Shown here piece after piece: positions 1-8,518 of a stretch of 64,000 nt of DNA. Source of the DNA: Actinomadura harenae (GTDB lineage Bacteria > Actinomycetota > Actinomycetes > Streptosporangiales > Streptosporangiaceae). The notes under the pieces are model-generated. The model searched no databases and was not told where the DNA came from. It worked only from the letters and a program-made list of their open reading frames with translations. The DNA is taken from the NCBI RefSeq assembly GCF_003696215.1, contig NZ_RFFG01000007.1:62001-126000 (forward strand), read 5' to 3'. Position numbers and translations under genes: made by a program. The stretch's first letter is position 1; the number at the start of each line of letters is the position of its first letter.

Positions 1-365
1 ACCAGGACGACGACGGCCGCGGCGGCGAGCCCGTAGGACATCAGGGGCGCGAGGACGAGGGGCGGGAGCGTCTTGTTGAGCCGCAGCGCGCGCTCGGTGC
101 GCAGCCAGCGGCGGAACGCCATCGCCGCGACCAGGGCGCCGACGGCCGCGAACGCCGCGGCGAGGCCCTGCCGGAGCGGGGTGGCGAGCAGGTGCCCGCT
201 CAGCGCGAGCCCGACGCCGCCCGCGATCAGGGCGAGCGCGGTGCGGATCCAGGCCAGGAAGGTGCGCTCGTTGGCGAGGGTGAACCGGGGGTCCGGGTCG
301 CTGCCCTCGGCGAGCAGGCGCTCGGTCCAGCGGGACGGCTGGTCGGGGGTGTCCTGGGCGCTCAT
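1..365 (-). CDS. DUF202 family membrane protein, C-terminus cut by window edge
   Basis: Reading leftward from ATG at 363-365 gives about 121 codons with no stop before the window edge, so the C-terminus is missing. The N-terminal part has the DUF202/YidH pattern: an acidic start, then a conserved NERTFLAWIRTALALIAGG stretch (about residues 33-51) that opens the first membrane helix. A second hydrophobic helix follows, then a basic loop (RRWLRTERALRLNK), then the start of a third helix. Members are small three-helix inner-membrane proteins of unknown function. Nothing in the neighbourhood suggests a role. Confidence 0.8.
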   Translation of the reverse strand, partial: MSAQDTPDQPSRWTERLLAEGSDPDPRFTLANERTFLAWIRTALALIAGGVGLALSGHLLATPLRQGLAAAFAAVGALVAAMAFRRWLRTERALRLNKTLPPLVLAPLMSYGLAAAAVVVL

Positions 366-563
366 CGGCCGCTCACTTCGCCTCTTTCGATCCGGGGAAT
401 TCACATATTACGTCCCGGAAGGTGGCGAGAATTCCGACTCGATATACGGGAAAAGTGTCGAAGTGCTCTGCGCCACATCGAAATCGATCCCGCTCAGCCG
501 CAGGTCGGCGTCCGTGCGTATTCGATCAATGAGGGGAGGCGGGGCGCCGGAAAAGGAATCCGC
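366..563. other. AT-richer intergenic spacer without a gene
   Basis: About 200 bases between the DUF202 start and the end of the MerR gene. It is visibly richer in A/T than its surroundings (for example around 395-450), as expected for the promoter of the leftward DUF202 gene. I see no convincing reading frame, hairpin terminator or repeat in it. Confidence 0.5.
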
Positions 564-1199
564 TCAGGAGCTCCGCGCGGTGAAGCGGCGGGCGGAGGCG
601 TCCTCCTGCGCGAGCCGGTGCAGGGCGGTGAGGACCTGCTCGTAGATCACGGTCGAGGCGAGCATCGCGTGGACGGTCAGGGTGCGCGGGTTGTCGAGCG
701 CGACCCGGTTGATCTCGTGCTCGGCGACCGAGGTCGCGGCGGCGAGGTAGGGGCGCAGGTCGGTGAGGGTGACCGGGAAGCCGAGCCGGCGCAGCGCGAC
801 GAAGGTCTGCGCGAGCAGCGCGCGGGCGGGGGCGTGGTCGCCGACCTCCCAGCCGAGCTCGCGGACGAGCATGTCCACGTCCTCGCGGGCGGCCCGCCAG
901 TGCGGGTCGTTCGGCGGGACGATGTGCGGGCCGAGCGCGTACTGGGTGGTGCCGAACAGCTCGTGCAGGCCGACCGACTCGTCCTCCATGGAGGAGACGA
1001 TCTTCTTGATGGACGCCACGGGCAGGTCGCCGACCTCGCGCAGCGCGCGGATCAGCCGGAGCCGTTCCAGGTGCCGCTGGTCGTAGTCGGCGCGGGTCAC
1101 GGTGGTGGAGGTGCCCTTCGGCATCAGGCCCTCGCGGATGTAGAACTTGATCGTCTGAACGGTCAGCCCGCTGCGGTCGCTGAGTTCGGAGATCTGCAC
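564..1199 (-). CDS. MerR family transcriptional regulator
   Basis: A 211-residue protein. I start it at GTG 1199, where the MerR fold begins (MQISELSDRSGLTVQTIKFY), rather than at the longer upstream frame, which adds sequence unlike any domain. Residues 1-70 form the winged helix-turn-helix of MerR proteins, including the IKFYIREGLMP stretch. The C-terminal 140 residues are helical and have no cysteine cluster, so this is unlikely to be a metal sensor; they do not match an effector domain I recognise. Two near-identical 16-bp direct repeats lie 39-86 bases upstream and are probable autoregulatory sites. It reads in the same direction as the GH3 gene upstream, so it may govern sugar metabolism, but that is only inference. 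Confidence 0.85.
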   Translation of the reverse strand: MQISELSDRSGLTVQTIKFYIREGLMPKGTSTTVTRADYDQRHLERLRLIRALREVGDLPVASIKKIVSSMEDESVGLHELFGTTQYALGPHIVPPNDPHWRAAREDVDMLVRELGWEVGDHAPARALLAQTFVALRRLGFPVTLTDLRPYLAAATSVAEHEINRVALDNPRTLTVHAMLASTVIYEQVLTALHRLAQEDASARRFTARSS

Positions 1200-1235
1200 C
1201 CGTCCACGCCCCTCGCCTTGATGCCTGCCGAGTCT

Positions 1236-1285
1236 GGATATCGCCACTATCCAGCAGGAGGGGCATTGAATACCGGCACTATCCA
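1236..1285. promoter_or_regulatory. Paired direct repeats upstream of the MerR gene
   Basis: ATATCGCCACTATCCA at 1238-1253 recurs as ATACCGGCACTATCCA at 1270-1285, a 14 of 16 match at an offset of 32 bases, close to three helical turns. The first copy is also an inverted repeat (GGATA at 1236-1240, TATCC at 1248-1252). The pair lies just upstream of the GTG start of the MerR regulator and downstream of the GH3 stop. An operator for this regulator is the simplest reading. Confidence 0.5.
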
Positions 1286-1359
1286 ACAAACGGCGGCGCC
1301 GTCCCGGCATGCCGGGACGGCACAACCTGACAAACCTCGCTTATCGCCGTCCAGTGTCG

Positions 1360-3753
1360 TCACACGCTCAACCGGAGGTCGGCGACCGAGCGGCCGACGC
1401 GCACCGCGCACGACGCGGGAAGCCTTGCGTCCAGGGCGATCCGGACGGTCGCGGACGCCCCGGGAGCGGCCTCGGCGACCGCGAAGCCCGCCAGCCGGAC
1501 CGGCACGTCCTCCGCCTCAGCCTCAGCCTCCGCCTCCGGGTAGGCGTACGCCTGGACGACCTCCCGTCCGGCCCGGTCCCCGGTGTTCCGCACGGTCGCC
1601 TCGACGACGCCGTCCACGATCTCGGCGTCCACGTACTCCCAGGTCGTGTAGCCGAGGCCGTGCCCGAACGGGTAGGCGACGTCGTCCGCCGGATAGTGCC
1701 GGTAGCCGATCGCCCCGCCCTCGGCGTAGGCGAGCACGCCGTCCACAGGGACGGGGGACAGGACGTTGTCCTCGGACGCAGGAAAGGTGGTCGGAAGACG
1801 TCCTCCCGGCTCGGACGCGCCGGTCAGGACGTCCGCGATCGCGTCGCCGCCCTCCTGGCCCGGCAGCCACGCCCACAGGACCGCCGCGACCTCGTCCCGC
1901 CACGGCATCAGGACCGGAGCCCCGGCGTTCACGACCACGACGGTGCGCGGGTTCGCGGCGGCGACGGCCGAGACCAGCTCGTCCTGGCGTCCCGGGAGGG
2001 CGAGGGTGGCCCGGTCGAAGCCCTCGGACTCCACGTCGTCGTTCGTGCCGACGACCACGATCGCCACGTCCGCCTCGCGCGCTGCGGCGACGGACGCCGC
2101 CAGCTCCTCGTCCTCGGGGAGGCGCGGGGCCAGATGGCCGAGGCCGAGGGACGCGATGCCGAACAGTCCCGCGCCGCTCAGCGCGTGCTCCACCCGGACC
2201 GGGATCGTCGCGCCCGCGTCGAGCGCCACCTCGACGCGGTGCTCCGGCGGCGCGAGCAGCCCGCCGAGCGGATCGTCGCTCGCCATCTCCAGCGTGACCT
2301 GGGCGACGGTGTCACCGACCGTCACGCGGAAGTCGCCGAGGCCCTGGGCGGCGAAGGCGTGCACTCCGGACGTGGCGGCCGTGACGTCCGCGGCGACCGT
2401 GATCGTCGTCGTGCCGTCCGGGACGCCGTCGAGGAACAGGAAGCCCGCGGCCCGCCGGTTCTCCGAGCGGAGCACGGCACCGCCCGCGTCCAGGAAGGCC
2501 AGCCGGACGCCGCGCTCGCCCGACTCGGGGTCGGTGGCCAGATCCATCGGCAGGCCCGCGAAGCGCCGGTGCGGGTAGACGCCCGCGTGGACCTCGATCT
2601 CCGCGTCCTCGCCCAGGACGCGGCGCAGCCCTTCCAGGGGCGTGACCACGTGCTCGGCGTTGACGTGCGCGGATCCGCCGCCCTGCGCGCCGAACCGCAC
2701 CGCGTTCGGGCCGATCAGCGCGACCCTGCCCGGCGCGTCCAGAGGAAGGACGCCGCCCTCGTCGTGCAGCAGGACCATCCCGCGCGCGGCCAGGTCCCGC
2801 AGCTGGTCGCGCGCGTCGGACGGCGTCGTCACCGGCGCGGGCCCGGGGAATCCGTCGAGCACGCCGACGCGCGCCGCGAGCCGCAGGACCCGCAGCACCT
2901 TGTCGTCGACCAGCTCCTCGGCGACCTCGCCCGCCCGGACGGCCGCGACGAGCCTGTCCCGCCAGTGGTTCAGGGGGCCGGGCAGGCCGGGCATCTCCAC
3001 GTCCATGCCCGCGTTCGCGGACGCCGCCGTCGAGCGGATCGCCGTCCAGTCCGACACGACGACGCCGTCGAACCCCCACCTCCCCTTCAGGACGCCCGTG
3101 AGCAGCGGCCCGTTCTCGGTCATCGAGAGGCCGTTGACCTTGTTGTAGGCGGCCATGACCGCCCACGCCCCGGCCTTCACGGCCTCCTCGAACGGCCGCA
3201 GGTAGAGATCGTCCAGGGTGGCCGCGTCGATGATCGCGTCATAGGACGTCCGCGCGGTCTCCGAGTCGTTGCCGACGAAGTGCTTCACGGCCGCCGCGAC
3301 TCCCGCCGACTGGACGCCGCGGACGAAGGCCGCGCCGATGCGGGAGACGAGCAGCGGGTCCTCGGAGTGGTTCTCGAAGTGCCGGCCGCCGAGCGGCGTC
3401 CGGTGCAGGTTGATCGTCGGCGCGAGCTGCACGTGAACGCCCTTGTCCCGGGCCTGCGCGCCGTTCAGCCGTCCGGCCCGCTCGGCGCACGTCACGTCCC
3501 AGGTCGCGGCGAGGGCGGTGACGGAGGGGAACAGCAGGCTCGGGTCCCGCTCGTCCCAGGCGGTGCCGCGCACGCCGGACGGGCCGTCGGACATGACCGT
3601 CCGGCGCAGGCCGATCCTCGGGATCGGGGGCAGCGTCCAGAAGTCGGCGCCGGTCAGCAGCCCGGCCTTCTCCTCGAGGGTGAGCTCGGCGAGACGCGCC
3701 CGCAGCGCGCCGTCCCTGTCGTCCTTGCCGTCTATGTCGTCCCTGTCGTCCAT
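1360..3753 (-). CDS. Glycoside hydrolase family 3 beta-glucosidase
   Basis: A 797-residue cytoplasmic enzyme with no signal peptide. The start at ATG 3753 is set by a strong AGGAGGT ribosome site 2-9 bases upstream; the longer frame lacks one. The N-terminal TIM barrel carries the nucleophile motif GVVVSDW with Asp235. A PA14-like insert (about residues 380-520) follows, then the GH3 C-terminal sandwich with NDDVESEGFDR, which fits the acid/base loop of PA14-type GH3 enzymes, and a fibronectin-III-like tail. It should release glucose or similar sugars from short beta-glucosides. An odd EAEAEAEAE run near the C-terminus comes from a 6-bp tandem repeat at about 1514-1540. Substrate is not readable from sequence. 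Confidence 0.9.
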   Translation of the reverse strand: MDDRDDIDGKDDRDGALRARLAELTLEEKAGLLTGADFWTLPPIPRIGLRRTVMSDGPSGVRGTAWDERDPSLLFPSVTALAATWDVTCAERAGRLNGAQARDKGVHVQLAPTINLHRTPLGGRHFENHSEDPLLVSRIGAAFVRGVQSAGVAAAVKHFVGNDSETARTSYDAIIDAATLDDLYLRPFEEAVKAGAWAVMAAYNKVNGLSMTENGPLLTGVLKGRWGFDGVVVSDWTAIRSTAASANAGMDVEMPGLPGPLNHWRDRLVAAVRAGEVAEELVDDKVLRVLRLAARVGVLDGFPGPAPVTTPSDARDQLRDLAARGMVLLHDEGGVLPLDAPGRVALIGPNAVRFGAQGGGSAHVNAEHVVTPLEGLRRVLGEDAEIEVHAGVYPHRRFAGLPMDLATDPESGERGVRLAFLDAGGAVLRSENRRAAGFLFLDGVPDGTTTITVAADVTAATSGVHAFAAQGLGDFRVTVGDTVAQVTLEMASDDPLGGLLAPPEHRVEVALDAGATIPVRVEHALSGAGLFGIASLGLGHLAPRLPEDEELAASVAAAREADVAIVVVGTNDDVESEGFDRATLALPGRQDELVSAVAAANPRTVVVVNAGAPVLMPWRDEVAAVLWAWLPGQEGGDAIADVLTGASEPGGRLPTTFPASEDNVLSPVPVDGVLAYAEGGAIGYRHYPADDVAYPFGHGLGYTTWEYVDAEIVDGVVEATVRNTGDRAGREVVQAYAYPEAEAEAEAEDVPVRLAGFAVAEAAPGASATVRIALDARLPASCAVRVGRSVADLRLSV

Positions 3754-3887
3754 CGGACCTCCTGTGACGTCGACCACCTTCCCGGACCCTACGGCCGCCG
3801 CCGGGCGTATCCCGTGCCCGAGTCGCACGCCACGCGGATCACCGGGATCATGGGTGGCCCGCCGCCCCCCGACCGGAAGGACCGTCC

Positions 3888-4400
3888 ATGACCAGCGACG
3901 ACCGTGTGGCCCCGCCGATCACCGGGAACGAGCGCGACACCCTGCGGGCCAACCTCGACTACCACCGCGCGACCCTGGCGATGAAGTGCGAGGGCCTCAC
4001 CGACGAGCAGCTGCGGCGGACCTCGATGCCGCCCTCGGCGCTCTCCCTGCTCGCGCTCGTCCGGCACATGGCGGAGGTCGAGCGCGCCTGGTTCCGCCGG
4101 GTCTTCGAGGACGCGGACGCGCCGATGGTCTGGTCCGGCGAGATGTTCGACTTCCAGGCGGCCTACGACGCGAGCAGGGGCACCGTCTCCGAGGCGTTCA
4201 CGGCCTGGCGGGACGAGGTGGAGACCTCGCGCCGGGTCGAGCGCGAGGCCGGGTCCCTGGACGTGATCGGCCACCAGCCGCGCTGGGAGAAGGACGTCTC
4301 CCTGCGCTTCGCGGTGGTGCACGTCCTGCTGGAGTACGCGCGGCACAACGGCCACGCCGACCTTGTCCGCGAGGGCGTCGACGGCGTCGTCGGCGCCTGA
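3888..4400 (+). CDS. DinB/DUF664 family protein (mycothiol-transferase superfamily)
   Basis: A 170-residue protein starting at ATG 3888 behind a GGAAGGA ribosome site. It is a four-helix DinB-like protein of the DUF664 subfamily, common in actinobacteria, with His in LVRHMAEVERAWF and in VLLEYARHNGHADL placed as expected for the metal-binding triad. Relatives include mycothiol-dependent isomerases and transferases, so a thiol-dependent detoxification role is likely, but the substrate is unknown. It reads away from the GH3 gene and ends at a strong two-way terminator shared with ndgR. Confidence 0.8.
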   Translation: MTSDDRVAPPITGNERDTLRANLDYHRATLAMKCEGLTDEQLRRTSMPPSALSLLALVRHMAEVERAWFRRVFEDADAPMVWSGEMFDFQAAYDASRGTVSEAFTAWRDEVETSRRVEREAGSLDVIGHQPRWEKDVSLRFAVVHVLLEYARHNGHADLVREGVDGVVGA

Positions 4401-4409
4401 GCGCACGGA

Positions 4410-4441
4410 AACGCCGGGCCCTCGTCCGAGGGCCCGGCGTT
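4410..4441. terminator. Bidirectional hairpin terminator
   Basis: A perfect 15-base inverted repeat, AACGCCGGGCCCTCG at 4410-4424 and its complement at 4427-4441, lies between the convergent DinB-like gene and ndgR. The arms end in AA on one side and TT on the other, so it can serve both directions. Confidence 0.85.
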
Positions 4442-4454
4442 CCTCATGATCAGG

Positions 4455-5174
4455 TCAGTTGGTGGTGCGGCGCATCGCGTCGCTGATCTTCTCGGCGGCG
4501 GACGTGACGGGGGCGGCGTGGAGGCGTCCGGGGGTGCGGGTCAGGCGCTCCAGGGGGCCGGACACGGAGACGGCGGCGATCACGCGCCCGCCCGCGCCGC
4601 GGATCGGGGCGGAGACGGACCCGACGCCCTGCTCGCGCTCGCCGACGCTCTGCGCCCAGCCGCGCCGCCGGACCTGGGCCAGCGTCGTGGCCTCGAACTT
4701 CGCGCCGCGCAGGCCGCGGTGCAGGCGGTCCGGCTCCTCCCAGGCGAGGAGGATCTGCGCGGCCGAACCGGCGGTCATCGGGAGGGCCGCGCCGACCGGG
4801 ATGGTGTCGCGCAGGCCGCTGGAGCGCTCGGCCGCGGCCACGCAGACCCGGACGTCGCCCTGGCGGCGGAACAGTGAGGCGCTCTCGCCGGTCATGTCGC
4901 GCAGCTGCGCCAGGACGGGCTGGGCGATCGCGAGCAGCCGGTCCTCACCGGCCGCGACGGCCAGCTCGGCGAGCCGTGGCCCGAGGATGAACCGGCCCTG
5001 GGTGTCGCGGTGGACGAGCCGGTGGTGCTCCAGCGCGACGGCGAGCCGGTGGGCGGTCGGCCGGGCCAGACCGGTGGTCTGGACGAGCTGGGCGAGGGAG
5101 GCCGGCCCGGCTTCCAGGGCGTTCAGAACGAGTACCGCTTTGTCGAGAACGCCGACTCCGCTAGAGTTGTCCAT
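4455..5174 (-). CDS. ndgR: IclR family regulator of leucine biosynthesis (NdgR-like)
   Basis: A 239-residue IclR protein. Residues 1-65 form the winged helix (GVLDKAVLVLNALEAGPASLAQLVQTTGLARPTAHRL in overlapping parts) and residues 75-235 the ligand-binding domain, with SASLFRRQGDVRV and the PVGAALPMTAGSAAQ loop. It is divergent from leuC by 100 bp. This is the position of NdgR/AreB in Streptomyces and LtbR in corynebacteria, which are known to control leuCD and nitrogen- or amino-acid-responsive genes. The call rests on fold plus synteny. An inverted repeat in the shared spacer is its likely binding site. Confidence 0.9.
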   Translation of the reverse strand: MDNSSGVGVLDKAVLVLNALEAGPASLAQLVQTTGLARPTAHRLAVALEHHRLVHRDTQGRFILGPRLAELAVAAGEDRLLAIAQPVLAQLRDMTGESASLFRRQGDVRVCVAAAERSSGLRDTIPVGAALPMTAGSAAQILLAWEEPDRLHRGLRGAKFEATTLAQVRRRGWAQSVGEREQGVGSVSAPIRGAGGRVIAAVSVSGPLERLTRTPGRLHAAPVTSAAEKISDAMRRTTN

Positions 5175-5183
5175 GTCTTGATA

Positions 5184-5209
5184 TTGCCGTCTCGCGATGT
5201 GAGATGCAA
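5184..5209. promoter_or_regulatory. Candidate NdgR operator between ndgR and leuC
   Basis: The spacer holds an imperfect nested inverted repeat: TTGC at 5184-5187 faces GCAA at 5206-5209, and inside it TCTCGC at 5190-5195 faces GTGAGA at 5199-5204. The two layers share the same centre within half a base. This size and shape fit an IclR-family operator, and its position suits repression of leuC with autoregulation of ndgR. Confidence 0.55.
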
Positions 5210-5274
5210 ATCAGGCGGGACAAGGTCGCCGGGCGCATGGGCGCGCCCGGCAGGACGACAGGTGAGGTGGAGCG

Positions 5275-6672
5275 ATGGGCCGCACATTGGCCGACAAGGT
5301 GTACGACGCGCACGTCGTGCGACGTGCCGAGGGCGAACCGGATCTGCTCTACATCGACCTCCACCTCGTCCACGAGGTGACCAGCCCGCAGGCGTTCGAC
5401 GGCCTGCGGATGGCGGGCCGACCCGTCCGGCGCCCGGATCTGACGATCGCGACCGAGGACCACAACGTCCCGACGACCGACCTGCTCGCGCCGATCGCCG
5501 ACCCGGTGTCCCGGACGCAGGTGGAGACGCTGCGGAAGAACTGCGCCGAGTTCGGCGTCCGGCTGCACCCGATGGGCGACGACGGGCAGGGCATCGTCCA
5601 CGTCATCGGCCCGCAGCTCGGCCTGACCCAGCCCGGCATGACGGTCGTGTGCGGGGACTCGCACACCTCCACGCACGGCGCGTTCGGGGCGCTGGCCCAC
5701 GGCATCGGGACGAGCGAGGTCGAGCACGTCCTCGCCACGCAGACGTTGCCGCAGGTCAAGCCCAAGATGATGGCCGTGACCGTGAACGGCTCGCTGCCGG
5801 ACGGCGTGACCGCCAAGGACCTGATCCTGGCGATCATCGCCGAGATCGGCACCGGCGGCGGCCAGGGCCACATCATCGAGTACCGCGGCCGGGCGATCCG
5901 CGAGCTGTCGATGGAGGGCCGGATGACGGTCTGCAACATGTCCATCGAGGCGGGCGCCCGCGCGGGCATGATCGCCCCGGACGAGACGACGTTCGCCTAC
6001 CTCAAGGGCCGTCCGCACGCGCCCGAGGGCGAGGCGTGGGACGAGGCCGTCGCGTACTGGACGTCCCTGCGCACCGACGACGACGCCGTGTTCGACAAGG
6101 AGGTCGTCATCGACGCCTCCGCACTGACCCCGTTCGTCACCTGGGGCACCAACCCCGGCCAGGGCCTCCCCCTGGGCGATTCCGTGCCGGACCCGGCGGC
6201 CATCGCCGACCCGACCGAGCGCCAGGCCGCCGAGCGCGCCCTCCACTACATGGGCCTGACCGCCGGGACGCCGCTGCGCGACATCGCCGTGGACACGGTC
6301 TTCGTCGGCTCCTGCACCAACGGCCGCATCGAGGACCTGCGCGCCGTCGCGGACGTCCTCTCCGGGCGCAGGGTCGCCGAGGGCGTCCGCATGCTGGTCG
6401 TCCCCGGCTCGATGGAGGTCAAGAAGCAGGCCGAGGCCGAGGGCCTGAACGCCGTGATCACGGCGGCGGGCGCCGAGTGGCGCGAGGCGGGCTGCTCGAT
6501 GTGCCTGGCGATGAACCCCGACAAGCTCACGCCCGGCGAGCGCAGCGCGTCCACGTCCAACCGCAACTTCGAGGGACGGCAGGGACCCGGCGGCCGCACC
6601 CACCTGGTGAGCCCCGCCGTCGCCGCCGCCACCGCCGTCACCGGCCGCCTGGCCGCGCCCGCCGACCTGTAA
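5275..6672 (+). CDS. leuC: 3-isopropylmalate dehydratase large subunit
   Basis: A 465-residue aconitase-family subunit that isomerises 2-isopropylmalate to 3-isopropylmalate in leucine synthesis, together with LeuD. The [4Fe-4S] ligands are visible as Cys347 in GSCTNGR and Cys407/Cys410 in GCSMCLAM. The N-terminal [15 protein letters not shown] and the [13 protein letters not shown] motif are typical. Length is normal. It starts at ATG 5275 after GGTGGAG and is followed by leuD after 15 bases, so the two form an operon. Confidence 0.98.
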   Translation: MGRTLADKVYDAHVVRRAEGEPDLLYIDLHLVHEVTSPQAFDGLRMAGRPVRRPDLTIATEDHNVPTTDLLAPIADPVSRTQVETLRKNCAEFGVRLHPMGDDGQGIVHVIGPQLGLTQPGMTVVCGDSHTSTHGAFGALAHGIGTSEVEHVLATQTLPQVKPKMMAVTVNGSLPDGVTAKDLILAIIAEIGTGGGQGHIIEYRGRAIRELSMEGRMTVCNMSIEAGARAGMIAPDETTFAYLKGRPHAPEGEAWDEAVAYWTSLRTDDDAVFDKEVVIDASALTPFVTWGTNPGQGLPLGDSVPDPAAIADPTERQAAERALHYMGLTAGTPLRDIAVDTVFVGSCTNGRIEDLRAVADVLSGRRVAEGVRMLVVPGSMEVKKQAEAEGLNAVITAAGAEWREAGCSMCLAMNPDKLTPGERSASTSNRNFEGRQGPGGRTHLVSPAVAAATAVTGRLAAPADL

Positions 6673-6687
6673 GGAAGTCGAAGGACC

Positions 6688-7275
6688 ATGGAGAAGTTCG
6701 TCACGCACACCGGGCGCGCGGTCCCGCTGCGCCGCAGCAACGTCGACACCGACCAGATCATCCCGGCCGTCTGGCTCAAGCAGGTCAGCCGCACCGGATT
6801 CGACAAGGGCCTGTTCTCGTCCTGGCGCGAGGACCCCGGGTTCGTGCTGAACAAGCCCGAGTACGAGGGCGCGTCCGTTCTGGTCGCCGGGCCTGACTTC
6901 GGCACCGGGTCGTCCCGCGAACACGCCGTCTGGGCCCTCCAGCAGTACGGGTTCCGGGTCGTGATCGCGCCGCGCTTCGGCGACATCTTCCGGAACAACT
7001 CCACCAAGATGGGCCTGCTGCCGGTCGTCCTGCCCGCCGAGACCGTCGAGGCGATCCAGGAGCGCGCCGAGCGCGACCCCCGCGCCGAGATCGTCGTGGA
7101 CCTGGAGAACCGCCAGGTCAGGGCCGGGGACGTCGTCGCGTCCTTCGAGATCGACGACTACACCCGCTGGCGGCTCCTGGAGGGCCTGGACGACATCGGC
7201 CTGACCCTGCGCCACGCCGACGCGATCACCGCGTTCGAGGAGCGCCGCCCGGCGCTGCTGCCCACCACGTCCTGA
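6688..7275 (+). CDS. leuD: 3-isopropylmalate dehydratase small subunit
   Basis: A 195-residue swivel-domain subunit that completes the LeuC active site. Recognisable parts are the start [20 protein letters not shown], the [17 protein letters not shown] motif (about residues 73-89) and the [20 protein letters not shown] segment. It is 15 bases downstream of leuC in one operon. No clear hairpin follows the gene. Confidence 0.98.
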   Translation: MEKFVTHTGRAVPLRRSNVDTDQIIPAVWLKQVSRTGFDKGLFSSWREDPGFVLNKPEYEGASVLVAGPDFGTGSSREHAVWALQQYGFRVVIAPRFGDIFRNNSTKMGLLPVVLPAETVEAIQERAERDPRAEIVVDLENRQVRAGDVVASFEIDDYTRWRLLEGLDDIGLTLRHADAITAFEERRPALLPTTS

Positions 7276-7437
7276 CGGCCCTGCCCTGAGGGTTCTGCCC
7301 GTCCCTGACCTGCGGCGTCGCCGTCTTTCGGCACCCCGCGCACACGAGCCTGCCCCCGCACCGACGACAATTCGTGGTGTGCGGGGAGCAGGCCGGACGT
7401 GTTCGCGAAGGGGGCCGAGCGTGGCAGGAGGCCCGCG

Positions 7438-7683
7438 ATGAGCGGCGATCCGTGGGACGGACCCGCCTGGGACGACCCGGAGCTGACCCGGCTCGCCGAG
7501 CGTCTCCGGGAGGCGCACCGGCGGGTCGCGCCGCTGCCCGCCGACGACCGGCGGCGGCTCATCCGGCAGCTCCTGGCGATCACCGATCTGGCCAAACGTG
7601 ACGCTGACCTGGCCGCCCGCAGGCTGGACGCCTTCCTTTCGGGACGTGTCGCCGATTTCTCGTCTTCCCCCGAAGCCCGCTAG
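7438..7683 (+). CDS. Small conserved-looking helical protein between leuD and hup
   Basis: An 81-residue protein. I prefer ATG 7438, which has AGGAG seven bases upstream, over the longer frame. It is acidic at the N-terminus, then amphipathic helical (TRLAERLREAHRRV, RRLIRQLLAITDLAKRDADLAARRL). It has no membrane segment and no domain I recognise. Clean codon use and a good ribosome site argue that it is real. Function unknown. Confidence 0.6.
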   Translation: MSGDPWDGPAWDDPELTRLAERLREAHRRVAPLPADDRRRLIRQLLAITDLAKRDADLAARRLDAFLSGRVADFSSSPEAR

Positions 7684-7778
7684 CGTTCGCCGTGGCCGGA
7701 TCCGGTCCGGCGCCCGCGCGAGACGGGGGCGAGACCGACCAAAACGCCTGCGACACGGGAACTCTCGCGTTCAGGTGA

Positions 7779-7807
7779 TTGTGTCGGTGCCATGCCTCCC
7801 ATAGTTT
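7779..7807 (+). promoter_or_regulatory. Housekeeping-type promoter of hup
   Basis: TTGTGT at 7779-7784 is separated by exactly 17 bases from TAGTTT at 7802-7807, and the hup start is 35 bases further on with AGGAG at 7831-7835. The hexamers fit an actinobacterial primary sigma factor. Confidence 0.6.
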
Positions 7808-7841
7808 CGTTCGGGCAAGGGGGGAACCAGAGGAGTAACCC

Positions 7842-8120
7842 ATGAACAAGCGTGAGCTGGTAGACGCCATCTCCGATCGGCTCGGCAGCAAGAAGGCCGC
7901 CGCTGAGGCCGTCGACGCGATCCTGGAGACGATCCAGACCACGGTCGCCAAGGGCGACAAGGTCGCGATCACCGGTTTCGGTTCGTTCGAGAAGGCCGAC
8001 CGGCCTGCCCGCACGGCCCGGAACCCCGCAACGGGCAAGACCATCGAGGTTCCCGCGACGTCGGTGCCGAAGTTCAAGGCCGGCGCCGACTTCAAGAACC
8101 TGGTGGCCGGGAAGAAGTAA
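7842..8120 (+). CDS. hup: HU family nucleoid DNA-binding protein
   Basis: A 92-residue classical HU protein: MNKRELVDAISDRLGSKKAA dimerisation helices, GDKVAITGFGSFEKADRPAR, and the beta-arm RNPATGKTIEVPATSVPKFKAG in two stretches. It binds and bends DNA in the nucleoid. It lacks the long Lys/Ala-rich tail of the second actinobacterial HU, so it is the short HupA type. It sits downstream of leuD as in Streptomyces and has its own promoter and terminator. Confidence 0.97.
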   Translation: MNKRELVDAISDRLGSKKAAAEAVDAILETIQTTVAKGDKVAITGFGSFEKADRPARTARNPATGKTIEVPATSVPKFKAGADFKNLVAGKK

Positions 8121-8141
8121 GGCGCCCGTGGCGTCCGACGG

Positions 8142-8171
8142 CGCCCGGTTCCGCTCCGGCGGGGCCGGGCG
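8142..8171 (+). terminator. Hairpin terminator after hup
   Basis: CGCCCGG at 8142-8148 pairs with CCGGGCG at 8165-8171, and inside it CCGC at 8151-8154 pairs with GCGG at 8159-8162 around a TCCG loop. A 2x2 internal loop separates the stems. No T run follows, as is common in actinobacteria. Confidence 0.65.
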
Positions 8172-8204
8172 TCAACGTGTGTCCGGGCCTTCGCGCCGGA
8201 TGTT

Positions 8205-8408
8205 CTAGGGCAGGGGGAACGTGGACAGGGTGATCGCGGTGACGCGGCCGTCCGGCCCGACCGCGAGGTTCACCCGCTGGCCGAGGCGCAGCAGCCGCAG
8301 GCCGCCCCGGTCGAACGCCTCGGCGTCGAAGCCCAGCTCGGACCCGTCGTCCAGCAGGACGCCGCCGGAGCGGGTCTCCGGGTCGTAGTCGCGCACGGTC
8401 GCCTGCAT
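8205..8408 (-). CDS. Small OB-fold-like protein beside cofC
   Basis: A 67-residue protein from ATG 8408 (MQATVRDYDPETRSGGVLL). The beta-rich pattern YDPETRSGGVLLDDGSELGF, then LRLLRLGQRVNLAVGPDGRV, resembles cold-shock/OB-fold proteins but lacks their RNP motifs. I recall similar small proteins beside cofC in other actinobacteria. The longer frame to 8450 lacks a better ribosome site. No function can be assigned. Confidence 0.65.
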   Translation of the reverse strand: MQATVRDYDPETRSGGVLLDDGSELGFDAEAFDRGGLRLLRLGQRVNLAVGPDGRVTAITLSTFPLP

Positions 8409-8518
8409 GGCCCCGACCCTACTGCCCGCCCCCTCGAAGCGTCCCGGCAAGCGGCCAACATGGTGTTCCGCTTGGCGGCCGCCGCAGCGTCTTGGTCAGC
8501 GGCCGACGCGGGTTCCGG

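Noticed and set aside
7276..7437. Terminator directly after leuD
   Set aside because: The spacer has only weak, interrupted pairings and no convincing stem.
5161..7518. A 785-codon minus-strand frame opposite leuC and leuD
   Set aside because: Shadow of leuCD; composition and lack of domains show it is not coding.
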